Source of the DNA: Bacteriovoracaceae bacterium
GTDB lineage: Bacteria > Bdellovibrionota > Bacteriovoracia > Bacteriovoracales > Bacteriovoracaceae
Length of the DNA: 64,000 nt
Direction of reading: 5' to 3'
NCBI GenBank assembly: GCA_028101965.1
Contig: JAOHMI010000001.1
Location: 62,001-126,000 of the forward strand
Made by a program: the position numbers and the translations under genes. This document shows, one piece after another, positions 19,613 through 32,656 of the stretch. Position 1 is the first letter of the stretch. Each line of letters begins with the position of its first letter. The notes under the pieces were generated by a model. It made no database searches. It was not told where the DNA came from and saw nothing but the letters and a program-made list of their open reading frames with translations.

Positions 19613-19704
19613 TTAACTGATGGGGTTGATGAAAGCAGGTACTCAAAAATTTGAGGTAAAGCCAGCCGAAATCCACCTCCAACAATAACTAATTTTAGGA
19701 GGTC
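19613..19704 (+). promoter_or_regulatory. Candidate L10 leader before rplJ
   Basis: 92-nt gap with CTCAAA-AA-TTTGAG stem and gatgaaagc segment, at the position of the known L10 leader; not folded computationally. Confidence 0.4.
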
Positions 19705-20214
19705 ATGATTATGCTAACTAGATCGGAAAAAGATCAAATCATTAATGATCTTCGCGACAAAATTGACAAGTCAGAAGGAATTTTTCTGACTAATGTTGTG
19801 GGGATCTCTGCAAACGAGTCGGTTGAACTTCGTAAACAAATCCGTGAGAAAAACGGTGCCTTAGTCGTTACCAAAAATAAACTTTTTGGTGTTGCTGCTA
19901 AAGGGACTAAAGCGGAAGAAGTATTATCAAATCTGAAAGGAACTAACGCAGTTGCTTTCGCTTATGATGATGCTCCTGGTGTTGCGAAAGCTATCAACGA
20001 TTCTGCAAAAGAATTAGAAGCTGTTGAATTAAAAGCTGGTTTACTAGAGGATAGAGTTCTCGATGCTGCTGAGTTAGTCTCATTAGCGAACTTACCATCC
20101 AAAGAGCAAATGCTTGCAACTTTACTTGCTACATTCAACGCACCTGTATCTGCTTTTGTTCGTACAGTCGAAGCAATTCGAGCGAAAAAAGAAGAAGAAG
20201 AGGGCGCAGCTTAA
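19705..20214 (+). CDS. rplJ: Ribosomal protein uL10
   Basis: L10 homology and synteny; alternative ATG at 19711. Confidence 0.97.
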   Translation: MIMLTRSEKDQIINDLRDKIDKSEGIFLTNVVGISANESVELRKQIREKNGALVVTKNKLFGVAAKGTKAEEVLSNLKGTNAVAFAYDDAPGVAKAINDSAKELEAVELKAGLLEDRVLDAAELVSLANLPSKEQMLATLLATFNAPVSAFVRTVEAIRAKKEEEEGAA

Positions 20215-20255
20215 ACTTAAAACAAAAATTATTTAAAATTTTAGGAGAATAAATT

Positions 20256-20627
20256 ATGAGTATTACAAATGAACAATTAGTAGAGCACGTATCAAGCATG
20301 TCAGTTTTAGACTTAGCTAACTTGGTAAAAGAGTTAGAGGAAAAATTTGGTGTTTCTGCTGCTCCTGTTGCAGTTGCTGGTGGAGCTGCTGCCGGTGGAG
20401 CTGCTGCTGAAGAGAAAACAGAATTTACTGTTGTTCTTGCTGAAGCAGGTGCTAAGAAAATTAATGTTATTAAAGAAATTAGAGCTATAACTGGTAAAGG
20501 TCTTAAAGAAGCTAAAGATCTAGTTGAAGGCGCACCTCAAACTGTTAAAGAGGGTGTTGAAAAAGCTGAAGCTGAGGAGCTCAAGAAGAAACTTGAAGCT
20601 GCAGGCGCTAAAGTAGAGCTTAAATAG
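20256..20627 (+). CDS. rplL: Ribosomal protein bL12
   Basis: [43 protein letters not shown]. Confidence 0.99.
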   Translation: MSITNEQLVEHVSSMSVLDLANLVKELEEKFGVSAAPVAVAGGAAAGGAAAEEKTEFTVVLAEAGAKKINVIKEIRAITGKGLKEAKDLVEGAPQTVKEGVEKAEAEELKKKLEAAGAKVELK

Positions 20628-20646
20628 TATTAATTTACATTTTATG

Positions 20647-20678
20647 CTAAGCCTAGTTACATTAGTGTCTAGGCTTAG
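20647..20678 (+). other. Hairpin in rplL-rpoB gap (attenuator/processing candidate)
   Basis: CTAAGCCTAG (20647-20656) / CTAGGCTTAG (20669-20678), perfect 10 bp, 12-nt loop. Confidence 0.55.
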
Positions 20679-20891
20679 ATTTGTTTAGTGATGTAGAATG
20701 TCGTACATTGATATGATGAAAATCATTTAGACGTTGGAATCGAACTTGAGGTGGGAGAGAAAGCTGGAATTAGAGCCTAAGTTTGGATGTTTTGAAACTT
20801 TACGAAGATTAAAAATAAGTTAAATAAAAATATATATTTATAGAATTTTATATAAATTACTGATCAAAATCTAATTTTGAGGAGACACCAA

Positions 20892-23800
20892 ATGGCCCAA
20901 GCATTTGTCCCTAATCAATGGCTAAGAAAGAGCTTTGGAAAGACTCAAGAAATAATGAGTCCACCAAGTTTAATGAACCTTCAAATTCAATCTTTTGAAG
21001 ACTTTTTGCAGAACAAAATTGCTCCTGCACAAAGAGAACTTAAAGGATTGCAAGGTGTATTTAACAGTATCTTTCCTATTTTCGACTTTCACAAAACGAT
21101 TTCTCTTGAGTTTGTTAATTACTCTTTAGAGAAACCGAAGTACTCAGTTCGCGAGTGCCGAAGAAGAGGTTTGAGTTATGAATCTCCCTTAAAGGTTACC
21201 GTTCGCTTAGTGTTTTATGATGTGGATGAAGAGGATGAGGAAAACCGAACTGTTTCTTCCATAAAAGAACAAGAAATTTATTTAGGGAACATCCCCTTGA
21301 TGGCCGAAACAGGTTCTTTCATCTTTAACGGGACTGAAAGAGTTATCGTTTCCCAGCTACACCGATCTCCAGGGATTATTTTTGAGCATGATGGTGGTAA
21401 GAAGCATAGCTCAGGTAAGCTTCTTTATTCGGCTCGAATAATACCTCATCGAGGTTCGTGGTTGGATTTTGAATTTGATCATAAGAACGTTTTATATGCT
21501 CGAATAGATAGAAAAAGAAAGCTTCATGCAACAGTCATTCTTAAGGCACTTGGTTACTCTGAAGCTCAAATTTTAGAGTTATTCTACAAGCCAGAGATAC
21601 TTCACTTTGGAAAAGATAATACCTTTGAAAGAGAGTTAGATTTCTCTTTACTTCAAGGTGCTCGAGCTGAAGAAGATATTGTTAACCCGAAATCGGGAGA
21701 AACTCTTCTACGTAATGGTAAGAAAATTACCAAGATGAGTGTTAAAAAACTTATTAATTCAAAGCTTAAGAGCATTCCAATTTCTCTTGATTTTGTTGTT
21801 GGTAAAATTATTATGGATGATATCTATAATGAAGAAACTGGAGAGGTTCTTTATCCAGCAAACACAGCATTAACGGAAGAGATTATTTATGATCTTCAGA
21901 ATGCAGGGTTTAAGTCTATTAAATGTTGTTACATTGATATGGTTAACTACTCTGATCAAATTAGAAATACTATTCTTTTAGATAAAACAGATACATCTGA
22001 AGAGGCTTTAGTCAAAATTTTTGAAAGACTAAGACCTGGAGAGCCGCCAACAATTGAGGCAGCACAAACTCTATTTAATAGTCTATTTTTTGATTCTTCA
22101 CGATATGACTTATCTCGTGTTGGTCGAATGAAAATTAATTATAAATTTGGATTAGACGTCCCTGTTGAAAATACAACTCTTACTAAAGATGATATTTGCC
22201 GAACTGTTAGTTATCTTCTTGATCTAAACAACGGTAAAGGTAAAGTTGATGATATTGATCACTTGGGGAACCGACGAGTTAGAGCTGTTGGTGAACTACT
22301 CGAGAATCAATTTAGAGTTGGTTTAGTGCGAATGGAACGAGCTGTAAAAGAAAGAATGGCCATTCAAGAAATCGAAACGATGATGCCACATGATCTCATT
22401 AATCAAAAGCCAGTGGCCGCAGCAATAAAAGAATTCTTTGGTTCATCTCAACTTTCTCAGTTTATGGATCAAACGAACCCACTTTCTGAAGTTACTCATA
22501 AAAGAAGATTATCTGCGCTCGGGCCAGGTGGTTTGACTAGAGAAAGAGCTGGTTTTGAGGTTCGAGATGTTCACGCAACTCATTATGGACGTATGTGTCC
22601 GGTTGAGACTCCTGAAGGACCAAACATTGGTCTCATTACTTCACTCGCAACATTTGCTCGTGTTTCTGAATATGGATTTATTGAAACTCCTTTTAGAGAT
22701 ATCGGTGAAGATGGAACAATCGGAAAAGATATAAAATATTACACCGCCTTCGAAGAAGAAGGTAAGATTATCGCTCAAGCGGATAATCTTGTTTTTAATA
22801 CGACTGATGGGAAACTATCAGGAAGTCTTATTCCTGTGCGGAAACAAGGTGAACTTGCACTTGTTGCTGAAACAGACATTGACCTAATGGACGTTTCTCC
22901 GCAACAAATGATTTCCATTGCAACTTCATTAATTCCTTTCCTTGAGCATGATGATGCTAACCGTGCCCTAATGGGATCAAACATGATGAGACAAGCTGTT
23001 CCAGTTATTAGAACTGATGCTCCTTATGTTGGAACTGGAATCGAGTCAATCGTGGCCAGAGATTCTGGTGCGATTCTTTTCGCAAAATATGATGGGAAAG
23101 TTATTTTTGTTGATTCAACTCGAATAGTTATTCAGAGAGATAAATTCTCTGATGAAGATTCTGGAGTTGATATCTACAGACTAGTTAAATATCAAAGAAC
23201 TAACCAAAATACATGTGCAAACCAAAGAGCTCTTGTTCGAGAAGGTGATCGAGTTAAGTCTGGTGATGTTATCGCAGATGGACCTGGTACTCAATTGGGT
23301 GACTTGGCACTTGGACAAAATGTGCTTGTAGCATTCATGCCTTGGGGTGGTTATAACTATGAAGATTCAATTCTTCTTAGTGAATCAATGCTCCATCGAG
23401 ACATCTTTACTTCGGTTCATATTGAAAGCTACGAAATAGAAGCTCGAGATACTAAACTTGGGAAAGAAGAAATTACTCGTGATATTCCAAATGTTTCAGA
23501 AGAAGCCTTAAAAGATCTTGATGAGGCCGGTTGTATTAGAGTTGGAGCTGTTATTAAGCCAGGCGATATTTTAGTCGGTAAAATAACTCCAAAGTCTGAA
23601 ACTCAGTTATCACCAGAAGAGAAACTTTTAAAAGCAATCTTTGGTGATAAAGCTGGAGATGTTAAGGATACTTCATTAAGAGTTCCTTCCTCGGTTAGAG
23701 GAACTGTCATTGATGCTCACGTTTTCACTCGAGAAGGTGTTGAGCTGGATGCACGATCAAAAGATATTATTGAAAGAGAAACATCAATTGTTCGTCGTGA

Positions 23801-25016
23801 TGAAGCGATTGAGATCAAAGCGCTTCAAAGCTCAGCTATTAAATCAATAGCCAAAATGCTTAAAGGTGAGAGCTTATCAGACTCACTTGTTTCTGAAGAT
23901 GGTTCTGAAGAACTATTAAAGAAAGGTGATGCGATTACAGAAGACTCTCTTAAGGATATTCCTTTTGAACTTCTTGGTTTCTTACCATTAAGAGCTGAAC
24001 TTGAAGAAACTCTTGCAGATTTCTTTGCTGAAGTCCGAAACAAAATCAACTTTGTTCGAACGAACGCAAATGAAGAGATTGCCAGACTTCATAGAGGGGA
24101 TGATTTACCTCCAGGTGTTATTAAGAAAGTTGTTGTTTACATAGCTATTAAGCGGAAACTTCAAGCTGGTGATAAAATGGCCGGTCGACATGGAAACAAA
24201 GGGGTTATCTCCCGAGTTCTTCCAAAAGAAGATATGCCATACTTAGCTGATGGTGATCCTGTCGAAATCGTATTAAACCCACTTGGGGTTCCTTCGCGGA
24301 TGAACATTGGACAACTGTTAGAACTTCACCTTGGTTGGGCAGCACGTGGTCTTGGTGACAAGATTGGTGAAATGATGGCCCAAAGAAGAGAAATCGATTC
24401 AATTAAGGATCTTATTTCTAAAATATATAAAAAACCAGAAGTTGATGAGTGGTTGAAAAAAGCAAGCGATGCTCAAGTTAAAAAGTTATGTGATGATTTA
24501 AAAACTGGTATCCGTTTCGCAACCCCAGCTTTCGATGGTTGTTCTGAGAAGAATATTGAAGAAATGCTTGATCTTGCTGATCTTGATAAGTCTGGTAAAA
24601 CCACACTATTTGATGGAATTAGCGGTGAAGCATTTGCTGAAGAAGTTACTGTTGGATCCATGTATATGTTGAAACTTCACCATTTAGTTGATGAGAAAAT
24701 TCATGCTAGATCCACGGGACCATATTCACTTGTTACTCAGCAACCTCTAGGTGGTAAGGCTCAGTTCGGTGGACAGAGACTTGGAGAGATGGAAGTTTGG
24801 GCACTTGAAGCTTATGGTGCTGCTTATTCTCTACAAGAGTTCTTAACAGTAAAATCTGATGATGTTGTGGGTAGAACAAGAATGTATGAATCCATTGTTA
24901 AGGGTGAAAAAGTTCTTGAGCCAGGTCTTCCTGAATCTTTCAACGTTCTAATTAAAGAGCTTCAAGCGCTTGCATTAGACGTAAGATTAGAAGAGCCAAA
25001 AATAGAAACATTTTAG
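20892..25016 (+). CDS. rpoB: RNA polymerase beta subunit
   Basis: RpoB motifs ([43 protein letters not shown]); ATG at 20892 with gaggag SD. Confidence 0.99.
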   Translation: MAQAFVPNQWLRKSFGKTQEIMSPPSLMNLQIQSFEDFLQNKIAPAQRELKGLQGVFNSIFPIFDFHKTISLEFVNYSLEKPKYSVRECRRRGLSYESPLKVTVRLVFYDVDEEDEENRTVSSIKEQEIYLGNIPLMAETGSFIFNGTERVIVSQLHRSPGIIFEHDGGKKHSSGKLLYSARIIPHRGSWLDFEFDHKNVLYARIDRKRKLHATVILKALGYSEAQILELFYKPEILHFGKDNTFERELDFSLLQGARAEEDIVNPKSGETLLRNGKKITKMSVKKLINSKLKSIPISLDFVVGKIIMDDIYNEETGEVLYPANTALTEEIIYDLQNAGFKSIKCCYIDMVNYSDQIRNTILLDKTDTSEEALVKIFERLRPGEPPTIEAAQTLFNSLFFDSSRYDLSRVGRMKINYKFGLDVPVENTTLTKDDICRTVSYLLDLNNGKGKVDDIDHLGNRRVRAVGELLENQFRVGLVRMERAVKERMAIQEIETMMPHDLINQKPVAAAIKEFFGSSQLSQFMDQTNPLSEVTHKRRLSALGPGGLTRERAGFEVRDVHATHYGRMCPVETPEGPNIGLITSLATFARVSEYGFIETPFRDIGEDGTIGKDIKYYTAFEEEGKIIAQADNLVFNTTDGKLSGSLIPVRKQGELALVAETDIDLMDVSPQQMISIATSLIPFLEHDDANRALMGSNMMRQAVPVIRTDAPYVGTGIESIVARDSGAILFAKYDGKVIFVDSTRIVIQRDKFSDEDSGVDIYRLVKYQRTNQNTCANQRALVREGDRVKSGDVIADGPGTQLGDLALGQNVLVAFMPWGGYNYEDSILLSESMLHRDIFTSVHIESYEIEARDTKLGKEEITRDIPNVSEEALKDLDEAGCIRVGAVIKPGDILVGKITPKSETQLSPEEKLLKAIFGDKAGDVKDTSLRVPSSVRGTVIDAHVFTREGVELDARSKDIIERETSIVRRDEAIEIKALQSSAIKSIAKMLKGESLSDSLVSEDGSEELLKKGDAITEDSLKDIPFELLGFLPLRAELEETLADFFAEVRNKINFVRTNANEEIARLHRGDDLPPGVIKKVVVYIAIKRKLQAGDKMAGRHGNKGVISRVLPKEDMPYLADGDPVEIVLNPLGVPSRMNIGQLLELHLGWAARGLGDKIGEMMAQRREIDSIKDLISKIYKKPEVDEWLKKASDAQVKKLCDDLKTGIRFATPAFDGCSEKNIEEMLDLADLDKSGKTTLFDGISGEAFAEEVTVGSMYMLKLHHLVDEKIHARSTGPYSLVTQQPLGGKAQFGGQRLGEMEVWALEAYGAAYSLQEFLTVKSDDVVGRTRMYESIVKGEKVLEPGLPESFNVLIKELQALALDVRLEEPKIETF

Positions 25017-25056
25017 GAATATAGATTTAAATATTAAAATATAAAGGAACAGGTTA

Positions 25057-28000
25057 ATGAAAGATTTATTAAACTTTTTTGATAAACCAAAAGATCCAGT
25101 TAGCATTGAAGCTGTTAGCATTCAAATGGCTGCTCCAGACACGATTCGTGAATGGTCTTTTGGCGAAGTTAAAAAGCCTGAAACAATTAATTACCGAACA
25201 TTCAAGCCGGAAAGAGATGGTCTTTTCTGTGCCAAGATTTTTGGCCCGATCAAAGATTACGAATGTATCTGTGGTAAATATAAAAGAATGAAACACAGAG
25301 GTGTTGTTTGTGAAAAATGTGGAGTCGAAGTAACTCTCTCTAAAGTTAGAAGAGAACGTTGTGGGCACATTGAACTTGCTTCCCCTGTTGCTCATATTTG
25401 GTTTTTACGGTCATTGCCTTCAAGAATTGGTGCACTATTAGATCTTTCTTTAAAGGATTTAGAGCGAGTTCTTTATAATGAAGCCTATATCGTTATTGAG
25501 TCTGCATCTGATGGACAAGAAGGTGGTATTCAAGTTGGGTCAATTATTTCAGAAGCAAAAGCATATGAATTAAAAGATGCTGGTGTTGATTTTAAATGTG
25601 GAATGGGTGGGGAGGTTGTTCAAAATCTTCTTTCAAAATTAAATATTGATCAAATCAATAAAGATCTTCGAATTGGTTTAAGAGAAGCGACGACAGATCT
25701 TAGCCGAGTTAAAATTATTAAAAGACTTAAAGTTGTTGAGTCAATTTTAAAGTCTCAAAATAAGCCTGAGTGGTTTATGATGGAAGTAATTCCAGTACTA
25801 CCACCAGATCTTCGTCCCCTCGTGCCTCTAGAGGCGGGACGATTTGCAACATCCGATCTTAACGATCTTTATCGACGGGTTATTAACCGAAATAACCGAT
25901 TAAAAAGACTTAAAGAATTAAATGCTCCTGAGATTATCATTAGAAATGAAAAGAGAATGTTACAAGAAGCTGTTGATGCTCTTTTTGATAATGGAAGAAG
26001 AGGAAAAGTTTTTACTGGTGCAAACAAGCGACCATTAAGATCTCTTTCCGATATGCTCAAAGGGAAGCAAGGTCGATTTAGACAAAACCTTCTTGGTAAG
26101 CGGGTTGATTATTCTGGTCGATCGGTTATTGTTGTTGGTCCTAGTTTAAGATTACATCAATGTGGTCTACCTAAATTAATGGCGCTCGAACTTTTCAAGC
26201 CTTTTATTTATAATAAACTTATTGAGAAAGGTCATTGTACGACAATTAAAGTTGCCAAAAGAATGGTTGATCTTCAAAAGCAAGAAGTTTGGGATATCTT
26301 AGACGAAGTTGTTCAAGAGCATCCTGTGCTTCTTAACCGTGCACCTACTCTTCACCGTTTAGGGATTCAAGCATTTGAGCCAGTCCTAATTGAAGGTAAA
26401 GCTATTCAACTTCACCCTCTTGTTTGTACAGCTTTTAATGCTGATTTTGATGGTGACCAGATGGCGGTTCATGTACCTTTGTCTGTTGAAGCTCAAATTG
26501 AGGCTCGTTGTTTAGCCATGTCTACTAACAATATTTTATCTCCGAAAGATGGTTCGCCAATTATTGTTCCATCTCAAGATATCGTTCTTGGTATGTATTA
26601 CATGACAAGAATTCGTCCATACGCTCGTGGTTATGCGAAAACATTTTCCTCGAAAGCGGAAGCACAATTTGCTTATCATACTGGAAATCTTCACTTACAA
26701 GCTCCAGTAAAAATTCGAATTGATGGTGAAATGTGGGAAACAACTGTTGGACGTTCATTCGTTAGCGATATTATTCCTAGTTGCTTAGGTTACGAAGATA
26801 TCAATAAAGTTTTAGATAAAAAGCAATTAGCAAAAGTTCTTGATTTGGCTTACCGAAAAGGTACTGAAAAAGATGTTGTTCTGTTTGCAGATGCAATCAT
26901 GAGAACTGGTTACTCTTATGCGACCAAAGCTGGGATTTCTATTAACGTTAAAGACATGGTTATTCCGAAAGCTAAAGATTCAATTATCCAAGAATCTCAA
27001 GATGAAGTTGAGAAAATTACAGAAGAATATAATGAAGGTTCGATTACTAATGGTGAAAGATACAATAAGATCGTTGATGTTTGGGCTCAGACTAACGAGA
27101 AGCTTTCCAAAGTTATGATCGAGGGCCTTTCTAAAGAAGAATTTGTTTCAAATGATGGAGAGACTGCTATCGCTCCTTCTTTTAATGCTGTTTTTATGAT
27201 GGCAGATTCAGGTGCTCGGGGTTCTAATGCTCAGATTCGGCAGTTAGCTGGTATGCGTGGTCTTATGGCCAAACCATCTGGTGAGATTATCGAAACACCA
27301 ATTACTTCAAACTTTAGAGAGGGACTATCAGTTCTTCAGTATTTCGCATCTACTCACGGTGCTCGTAAAGGTCTCGCCGATACGGCCCTAAAAACTGCAA
27401 ACTCTGGTTATTTAACTAGAAGGCTTGTTGATGTTGCTCAAGACGCGATTATTCGCCAGCAAGATTGTGAAACTGAAGATGGAATCATCATGACCTCAAT
27501 TATTGAGTCAGGAGAGATTACAGAGCATATTTCTCGAAGAGTCTTAGGGCGAGTTACGGCAGTACCTGTTGTAACTGATGAAGGAAAAGAGTTATTTCCT
27601 GGAAGTCATTTACTAACAGAATCAGATGCTGAGTTAATTGAATCAGAAGATATCGATCAAATTAAAGTTCGATCAGTTTTAACTTGTGAAACTCGTTATG
27701 GTTTCTGTGCAAAATGTTTTGGACGAGATCTTGCTCGAGGAACTCTCGTTTCGGTTGGTGAGGCTGTTGGAATCATCGCTGCTCAGTCCATTGGTGAACC
27801 AGGTACACAGCTAACGATGAGAACATTCCACGTTGGTGGAACAGCAACTGCCGGTGCTCAAGTAAATAAAACTGAAGCAAAGACTGCCGGTAATATAAAA
27901 TATGAAAATGTAAAAACTGTAATAAATGAGCAAGGAACCAGGATTATCATGAATAAGACTGGTGAGATTGTTATTGTAACTGATCAAGGTGTTGAAAAAG

Positions 28001-29172
28001 AACGTTATCCTGCTCAGTACGGTGCGACTATTTTCTTTGAAGATGGTGGGAAAATTTCAGTTGGGGATAAAATCCTCGAGTGGGATCCCTTTGCGATGCC
28101 AATCCTATCTGAAGTTTCCGGAACGGTTAAATTTGAAGATCTTATTGTTGGTTCAACGATTCGTGAAGAAGTTGATGTCGTTACAGGGCTTGCAGCAAAG
28201 ATTGTCACTGATACGAAGTTAAAAGGTGATTTAAATAAACAACCTCGAATTGCCATTGTCGATGATGAAGGTAACCCGATTATGGTTCCTGGAACTCAAA
28301 GACATGCTATTTATCGCTTGCCTGTTGGCTCAATTGTTATGGTTAACGAAGGCGATAAGCTTGATTCAGGTGCTCCTGTTTCGAAAGTTCAACGTGAATC
28401 AACGAGAACTAAAGATATTACTGGGGGTCTACCGCGAGTTGCTGAATTGTTTGAAGCGAGAAAGCCTTCGGCTTCTGCTCAAATTGCTGATGTTGCTGGG
28501 ACAATTGAGTACGGCGCTGAAGTTCGTGGAAATAGAAAAATTTTGGTTAAGCCTGATGATGGATCTGAAGCAGTTTCATACACGATTCCTAAGGGAAGAT
28601 ATGTAATTGTTAACGAAGGCGATTATGTTCGACCTGGTGATCAGATTATGGATGGTTCTACTAACCCTCATGATATTCTTCGTGTTCTTGGTGATAAAGA
28701 ACTTGCTGCTTACATCACAAATGAAATCCAAGAAGTTTATCGACTTCAAGGAGTTAAGATTGATGATAAGCACATTGAGGTTATCGCTAGCCAGATGCTC
28801 AAAAAGGTAGAAATTACAGACCCAGGAGATTCGTTATACGTAACTGGTGATTCTATTCTTAAGGGTAATTTAAAAGAAATTAATGAAGAATTAATAGAGC
28901 AAGGATTTAAGCCTGCTCAAGCACAGCCGTTACTTCTCGGAATTACAAAGGCTTCATTGACCACTGAAAGTTTTATTTCTGCTGCATCCTTTCAAGAAAC
29001 CACAAAGGTTTTAACCCAGGCTACTTTAGAAGGGAAAAAGGATCATTTACGCGGACTTAAAGAAAACGTGATCATGGGTCGTTTGATTCCAGCTGGAACA
29101 GGTATTCCAAGATATCGAGATTTCGAAGCTCAAGTTGAGAATGACGATATCGATATGAGTATGTCTTTATAG
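25057..29172 (+). CDS. rpoC: RNA polymerase beta' subunit
   Basis: [12 protein letters not shown] catalytic motif, zinc fingers, C-terminal Y-R-D. Confidence 0.99.
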   Translation: MKDLLNFFDKPKDPVSIEAVSIQMAAPDTIREWSFGEVKKPETINYRTFKPERDGLFCAKIFGPIKDYECICGKYKRMKHRGVVCEKCGVEVTLSKVRRERCGHIELASPVAHIWFLRSLPSRIGALLDLSLKDLERVLYNEAYIVIESASDGQEGGIQVGSIISEAKAYELKDAGVDFKCGMGGEVVQNLLSKLNIDQINKDLRIGLREATTDLSRVKIIKRLKVVESILKSQNKPEWFMMEVIPVLPPDLRPLVPLEAGRFATSDLNDLYRRVINRNNRLKRLKELNAPEIIIRNEKRMLQEAVDALFDNGRRGKVFTGANKRPLRSLSDMLKGKQGRFRQNLLGKRVDYSGRSVIVVGPSLRLHQCGLPKLMALELFKPFIYNKLIEKGHCTTIKVAKRMVDLQKQEVWDILDEVVQEHPVLLNRAPTLHRLGIQAFEPVLIEGKAIQLHPLVCTAFNADFDGDQMAVHVPLSVEAQIEARCLAMSTNNILSPKDGSPIIVPSQDIVLGMYYMTRIRPYARGYAKTFSSKAEAQFAYHTGNLHLQAPVKIRIDGEMWETTVGRSFVSDIIPSCLGYEDINKVLDKKQLAKVLDLAYRKGTEKDVVLFADAIMRTGYSYATKAGISINVKDMVIPKAKDSIIQESQDEVEKITEEYNEGSITNGERYNKIVDVWAQTNEKLSKVMIEGLSKEEFVSNDGETAIAPSFNAVFMMADSGARGSNAQIRQLAGMRGLMAKPSGEIIETPITSNFREGLSVLQYFASTHGARKGLADTALKTANSGYLTRRLVDVAQDAIIRQQDCETEDGIIMTSIIESGEITEHISRRVLGRVTAVPVVTDEGKELFPGSHLLTESDAELIESEDIDQIKVRSVLTCETRYGFCAKCFGRDLARGTLVSVGEAVGIIAAQSIGEPGTQLTMRTFHVGGTATAGAQVNKTEAKTAGNIKYENVKTVINEQGTRIIMNKTGEIVIVTDQGVEKERYPAQYGATIFFEDGGKISVGDKILEWDPFAMPILSEVSGTVKFEDLIVGSTIREEVDVVTGLAAKIVTDTKLKGDLNKQPRIAIVDDEGNPIMVPGTQRHAIYRLPVGSIVMVNEGDKLDSGAPVSKVQRESTRTKDITGGLPRVAELFEARKPSASAQIADVAGTIEYGAEVRGNRKILVKPDDGSEAVSYTIPKGRYVIVNEGDYVRPGDQIMDGSTNPHDILRVLGDKELAAYITNEIQEVYRLQGVKIDDKHIEVIASQMLKKVEITDPGDSLYVTGDSILKGNLKEINEELIEQGFKPAQAQPLLLGITKASLTTESFISAASFQETTKVLTQATLEGKKDHLRGLKENVIMGRLIPAGTGIPRYRDFEAQVENDDIDMSMSL

Positions 29173-29191
29173 GAAGAAGATAGTGAATAAA

Positions 29192-29224
29192 TTTGGACAG
29201 GGTAAATGATTTATCTTGTCCAAA
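29192..29224 (+). other. Strong hairpin just after rpoC stop (terminator/processing candidate)
   Basis: 15-bp stem tttggacagggtaaa / tttatcttgtccaaa with two G-U, TGA loop; 20 nt after rpoC stop. Confidence 0.6.
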
Positions 29225-29290
29225 GTAGTTTCTCGTGTTATTAGGCTAAGCTTACCAAAAGTTTTTGCTTAAAAAAGTGCACGATTTTGG

Positions 29291-29323
29291 GTCTAGGCAG
29301 TAACAATGTCGATAAGCCTAGAT
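29291..29323 (+). other. Second hairpin in rpoC-rpsL gap
   Basis: (G)TCTAGGC (29292-29298) / GCCTAGA(T) (29316-29322). Confidence 0.4.
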
Positions 29324-29342
29324 AGATTTTAAGGAGTTTTTA

Positions 29343-29717
29343 ATGCCTACTATTAACCAATTAGTTCGAAAAGGACGCGAAGATAAGTTTTCTAAAACTA
29401 AATCACCAGCTTTAGTTTCATGTCCTCAACGTCGTGGAGTTTGTACAAGAGTTTATACAACGACTCCAAAAAAACCAAACTCGGCTATGAGAAAGGTTTG
29501 TAGGGTTAAATTAACATCTGGATTTGAAGTAACATCTTATATTGGTGGTGAAGGTCATAACTTGCAAGAACACTCTATTGTGCTGATTAGAGGCGGAAGA
29601 GTAAAAGATCTTCCTGGTGTTCGTTACCATACTGTACGTGGAGCTTTAGATGCTTCTGGAGTTGAGAAGAGACGTCAAAGACGATCTAAGTACGGTGCCA
29701 AGAGACCAAAAAAATAA
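29343..29717 (+). CDS. rpsL: Ribosomal protein uS12
   Basis: [12 protein letters not shown]...[18 protein letters not shown]. Confidence 0.99.
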   Translation: MPTINQLVRKGREDKFSKTKSPALVSCPQRRGVCTRVYTTTPKKPNSAMRKVCRVKLTSGFEVTSYIGGEGHNLQEHSIVLIRGGRVKDLPGVRYHTVRGALDASGVEKRRQRRSKYGAKRPKK

Positions 29718-29745
29718 ATTAAATAAATTAATAAGGAATTAATAG

Positions 29746-30216
<471 letters not shown>

Positions 30217-30300
30217 TCTTTTAATAAGTCAATTTAATCATTAATATGTTTTTAAGAATCTTGATATCTTAAATGATTTATCCCCGACTAATTCTATTGA

Positions 30301-30441
30301 GAATTCATTTTATTACTTACTGCAATTCTATTTAGTTTATCGCTTTTTGCTCGTGAAATTAAGATTGTAGTTCCAAATGACGATTTTGATGAAATAACCG
30401 AAACCTTTAAAGTAAAACTAGTTAACAAAGAACACTACTAA
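30301..30441 (+). pseudogene. Start-less ORF remnant encoding a signal-peptide-like segment
   Basis: Frame after a TGA reads EFILLLTAILFSLSLFAREIKIVVPNDDFDEITETFKVKLVNKEHY*, hydrophobic then mature-like, with no start codon. Confidence 0.35.
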
Positions 30442-30703
30442 ATATTTAAGCCATTGAAGAAAGAGTATTTATGTGAATAAGTTTAAGTGATTATCTGGAA
30501 TGCATGCTTAGCTTACCTTTAAAAAGAAAGTACATTGTAAAAAGCATATGAGGATAGATAGATAAGGAAAGCTTCATTCCTAGAATTGACATTCAGATTC
30601 CTCTTTTCAAGGTATATATAATGAAAATGTTCCATATACCAATATGAATTTTTATTAATTCTAATAAGATGCAATTCACCAAAGTATTTTCAAAGGATTT
30701 ATT

Positions 30704-31372
30704 ATGAATAAAGTCTTATTCAGCGTCTTATTAAGCACATTACTTTTAAATAGCAGTTCGAATGCGGGTATCTTAAGTCTATTTGAACTAACTAAAAGAA
30801 GCGTAGAAGTTTTAATCAAAATATCAAAAGACACCAGCAATTTAAATAGTAAGGAAGTAAGTGGAATAAAAATTAGAGAGTCCAAGAAAAATGATTTCTC
30901 CAAACTGGAGATCGATCCTAAAAAAGAAGAAATCTATAGTGGTGACCCAAAAGTTACTGTATTGCAAAATGATAATATTCATACATTCTTAGCTACAAGA
31001 ATATATACTGAGTATACGAGCTGTGGCTTACCTGGAATACATTCATTGTATTATTCAAATAATGAACGGAGTAAGTCAGAAAATACTCGAAAAGATTTTC
31101 TCTTTATTGTGACAAGTGTTTTAATGGATTTTTATAATAGTTCTTGGGATGTTGATAAGGTTGAGAAAGGAACGAAGAAAGAATTTATTCAAACCATATC
31201 AGATCTTGAAGAAACATCGAGATATGTTAAAGCAAGTCACATCGGAAACAATTCTATTGAATTAGGAATTGCAGGAGAGGATACTGAATGTAAGTTGGAA
31301 GTATCTTACGATGATGTTGTAAAAGGTGAAGCTCTAAGTGGCATCTCATATGACTCATATTCTTGTGATTGA
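30704..31372 (+). CDS. Hypothetical secreted protein
   Basis: Signal peptide MNKVLFSVLLSTLLLNSSSNA; SD caaaggattt; ATG start. Confidence 0.65.
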   Translation: MNKVLFSVLLSTLLLNSSSNAGILSLFELTKRSVEVLIKISKDTSNLNSKEVSGIKIRESKKNDFSKLEIDPKKEEIYSGDPKVTVLQNDNIHTFLATRIYTEYTSCGLPGIHSLYYSNNERSKSENTRKDFLFIVTSVLMDFYNSSWDVDKVEKGTKKEFIQTISDLEETSRYVKASHIGNNSIELGIAGEDTECKLEVSYDDVVKGEALSGISYDSYSCD

Positions 31373-31381
31373 TACAAAACT

Positions 31382-32599
31382 TTGAACTTAAATATACTGT
31401 CAATTATTTTAATAATATTTTTCTCATCGAAGCTGTATTCAGCTGAGGGCCTTTATCTTCGCGACTTTTCAAATATTTTGCCTATACCAAAATATAAAAG
31501 TCAGTTAAATGAAATAGTAGAATCCAATTATTTTAACTTTAGTAATTTTCGAGAAATTCCTTCAGTCCTAAGAGGGGAAATTTTAGAAATAATGAGCGAA
31601 GAACATAAAAGGTCGGAGCTAAAAGACTTCAAATTAGTGAGTTATCGTTTAGTTCCATGCAGAGAAATTAAGCAAGCAATTGATTGTGGCTATCCTGAAT
31701 TAAGATTAATTTTTCAGCCTATCGTTCCTGATCCTAGATCTGGAATGGTAAAGACTAGAGATGAGGCGATTCATTTATTCTATGGTTTAACAAAAAAACG
31801 GTTCAAGAAGCTAGTTTATAGGTTTAAGAATTTAAGACTTACTCAAAATGTAAACAGTTTAGATGAAAAAGAAAAACTATTGCTGGATCCTTTTTATTTA
31901 TTTGAATTAAAAAAAGATAGGTTTAAATTTAACTTGGAATATGGAAAAAAGCTTAATGCAATAATTCAAAAAGGAACCTCCTGGGGGAAAATTTATAAAC
32001 TGACTTTTTTTAAAACTTTGGAAGAAAATTTTTTAAATCAAAAAACATTTCAAAATGAGCAGAAGTTGACATGGATGTTTGGTGGGTTTGATATCGATAA
32101 GGGAAACTTTGAGAATTTTGATTTGATTGGTGGTGGTATTGAGAAAGAATTTGGTAAATCAAAAATAAAGATACAGGTAGCTAAGTCTCTTAATGGCGCA
32201 ATTACAGAAACTAATGGATTGGAAGATATATACCGTATTATGCAGGACTCTAGAAATCTAGCAGTGGAATTAAGGCGTAATCCGTTAAGGGTATATAAAG
32301 AGCTTTTACCCTTAGAAGATTCAAATATTCATCATTCTGGGACTACAAGTTGCTTGAGTTGTCATATGGCATCGGGAACAATTTTATCTGCGGAAAAAAA
32401 ATTATTAGACCGAGGGCAAGATTATGATTATCTCCCTAGCTTTCAAGGTAGTAAAAAACTCTTTACAGACTTTAATAATATTGAAAAAGAGATTACGACT
32501 TTCCATATGTTTAGTTATCTATTTCTTAAGCCTGTCATTTCTCAGCGTGTGATTAACGATACAATATTGAGCAGAGAATATTTTATTAATAATTACTAA
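31382..32599 (+). CDS. Exported protein with single c-type heme motif (CLSCH)
   Basis: TTG start, signal-like ILSIILIIFFSSKLYSAE; motif HHSGTTSCLSCHMASG at about 32351-32365. Confidence 0.6.
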   Translation: MNLNILSIILIIFFSSKLYSAEGLYLRDFSNILPIPKYKSQLNEIVESNYFNFSNFREIPSVLRGEILEIMSEEHKRSELKDFKLVSYRLVPCREIKQAIDCGYPELRLIFQPIVPDPRSGMVKTRDEAIHLFYGLTKKRFKKLVYRFKNLRLTQNVNSLDEKEKLLLDPFYLFELKKDRFKFNLEYGKKLNAIIQKGTSWGKIYKLTFFKTLEENFLNQKTFQNEQKLTWMFGGFDIDKGNFENFDLIGGGIEKEFGKSKIKIQVAKSLNGAITETNGLEDIYRIMQDSRNLAVELRRNPLRVYKELLPLEDSNIHHSGTTSCLSCHMASGTILSAEKKLLDRGQDYDYLPSFQGSKKLFTDFNNIEKEITTFHMFSYLFLKPVISQRVINDTILSREYFINNY

Positions 32600-32656
32600 T
32601 TCACTATTATATTTTCCACATATTTTTAGTGGTTAGCTCTAGGAAAATATAAGCTA

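Noticed and set aside
22775-28810. Multiple short ORFs on both strands within rpoB and rpoC
   Set aside because: Fully embedded in conserved RNAP genes; typical antisense or frame-shifted shadow ORFs
30590-30640. TTGACA ... TATATAAT promoter-like match in the rpsG-fusA spacer
   Set aside because: Spacing about 21 nt is too long for a confident sigma70 promoter
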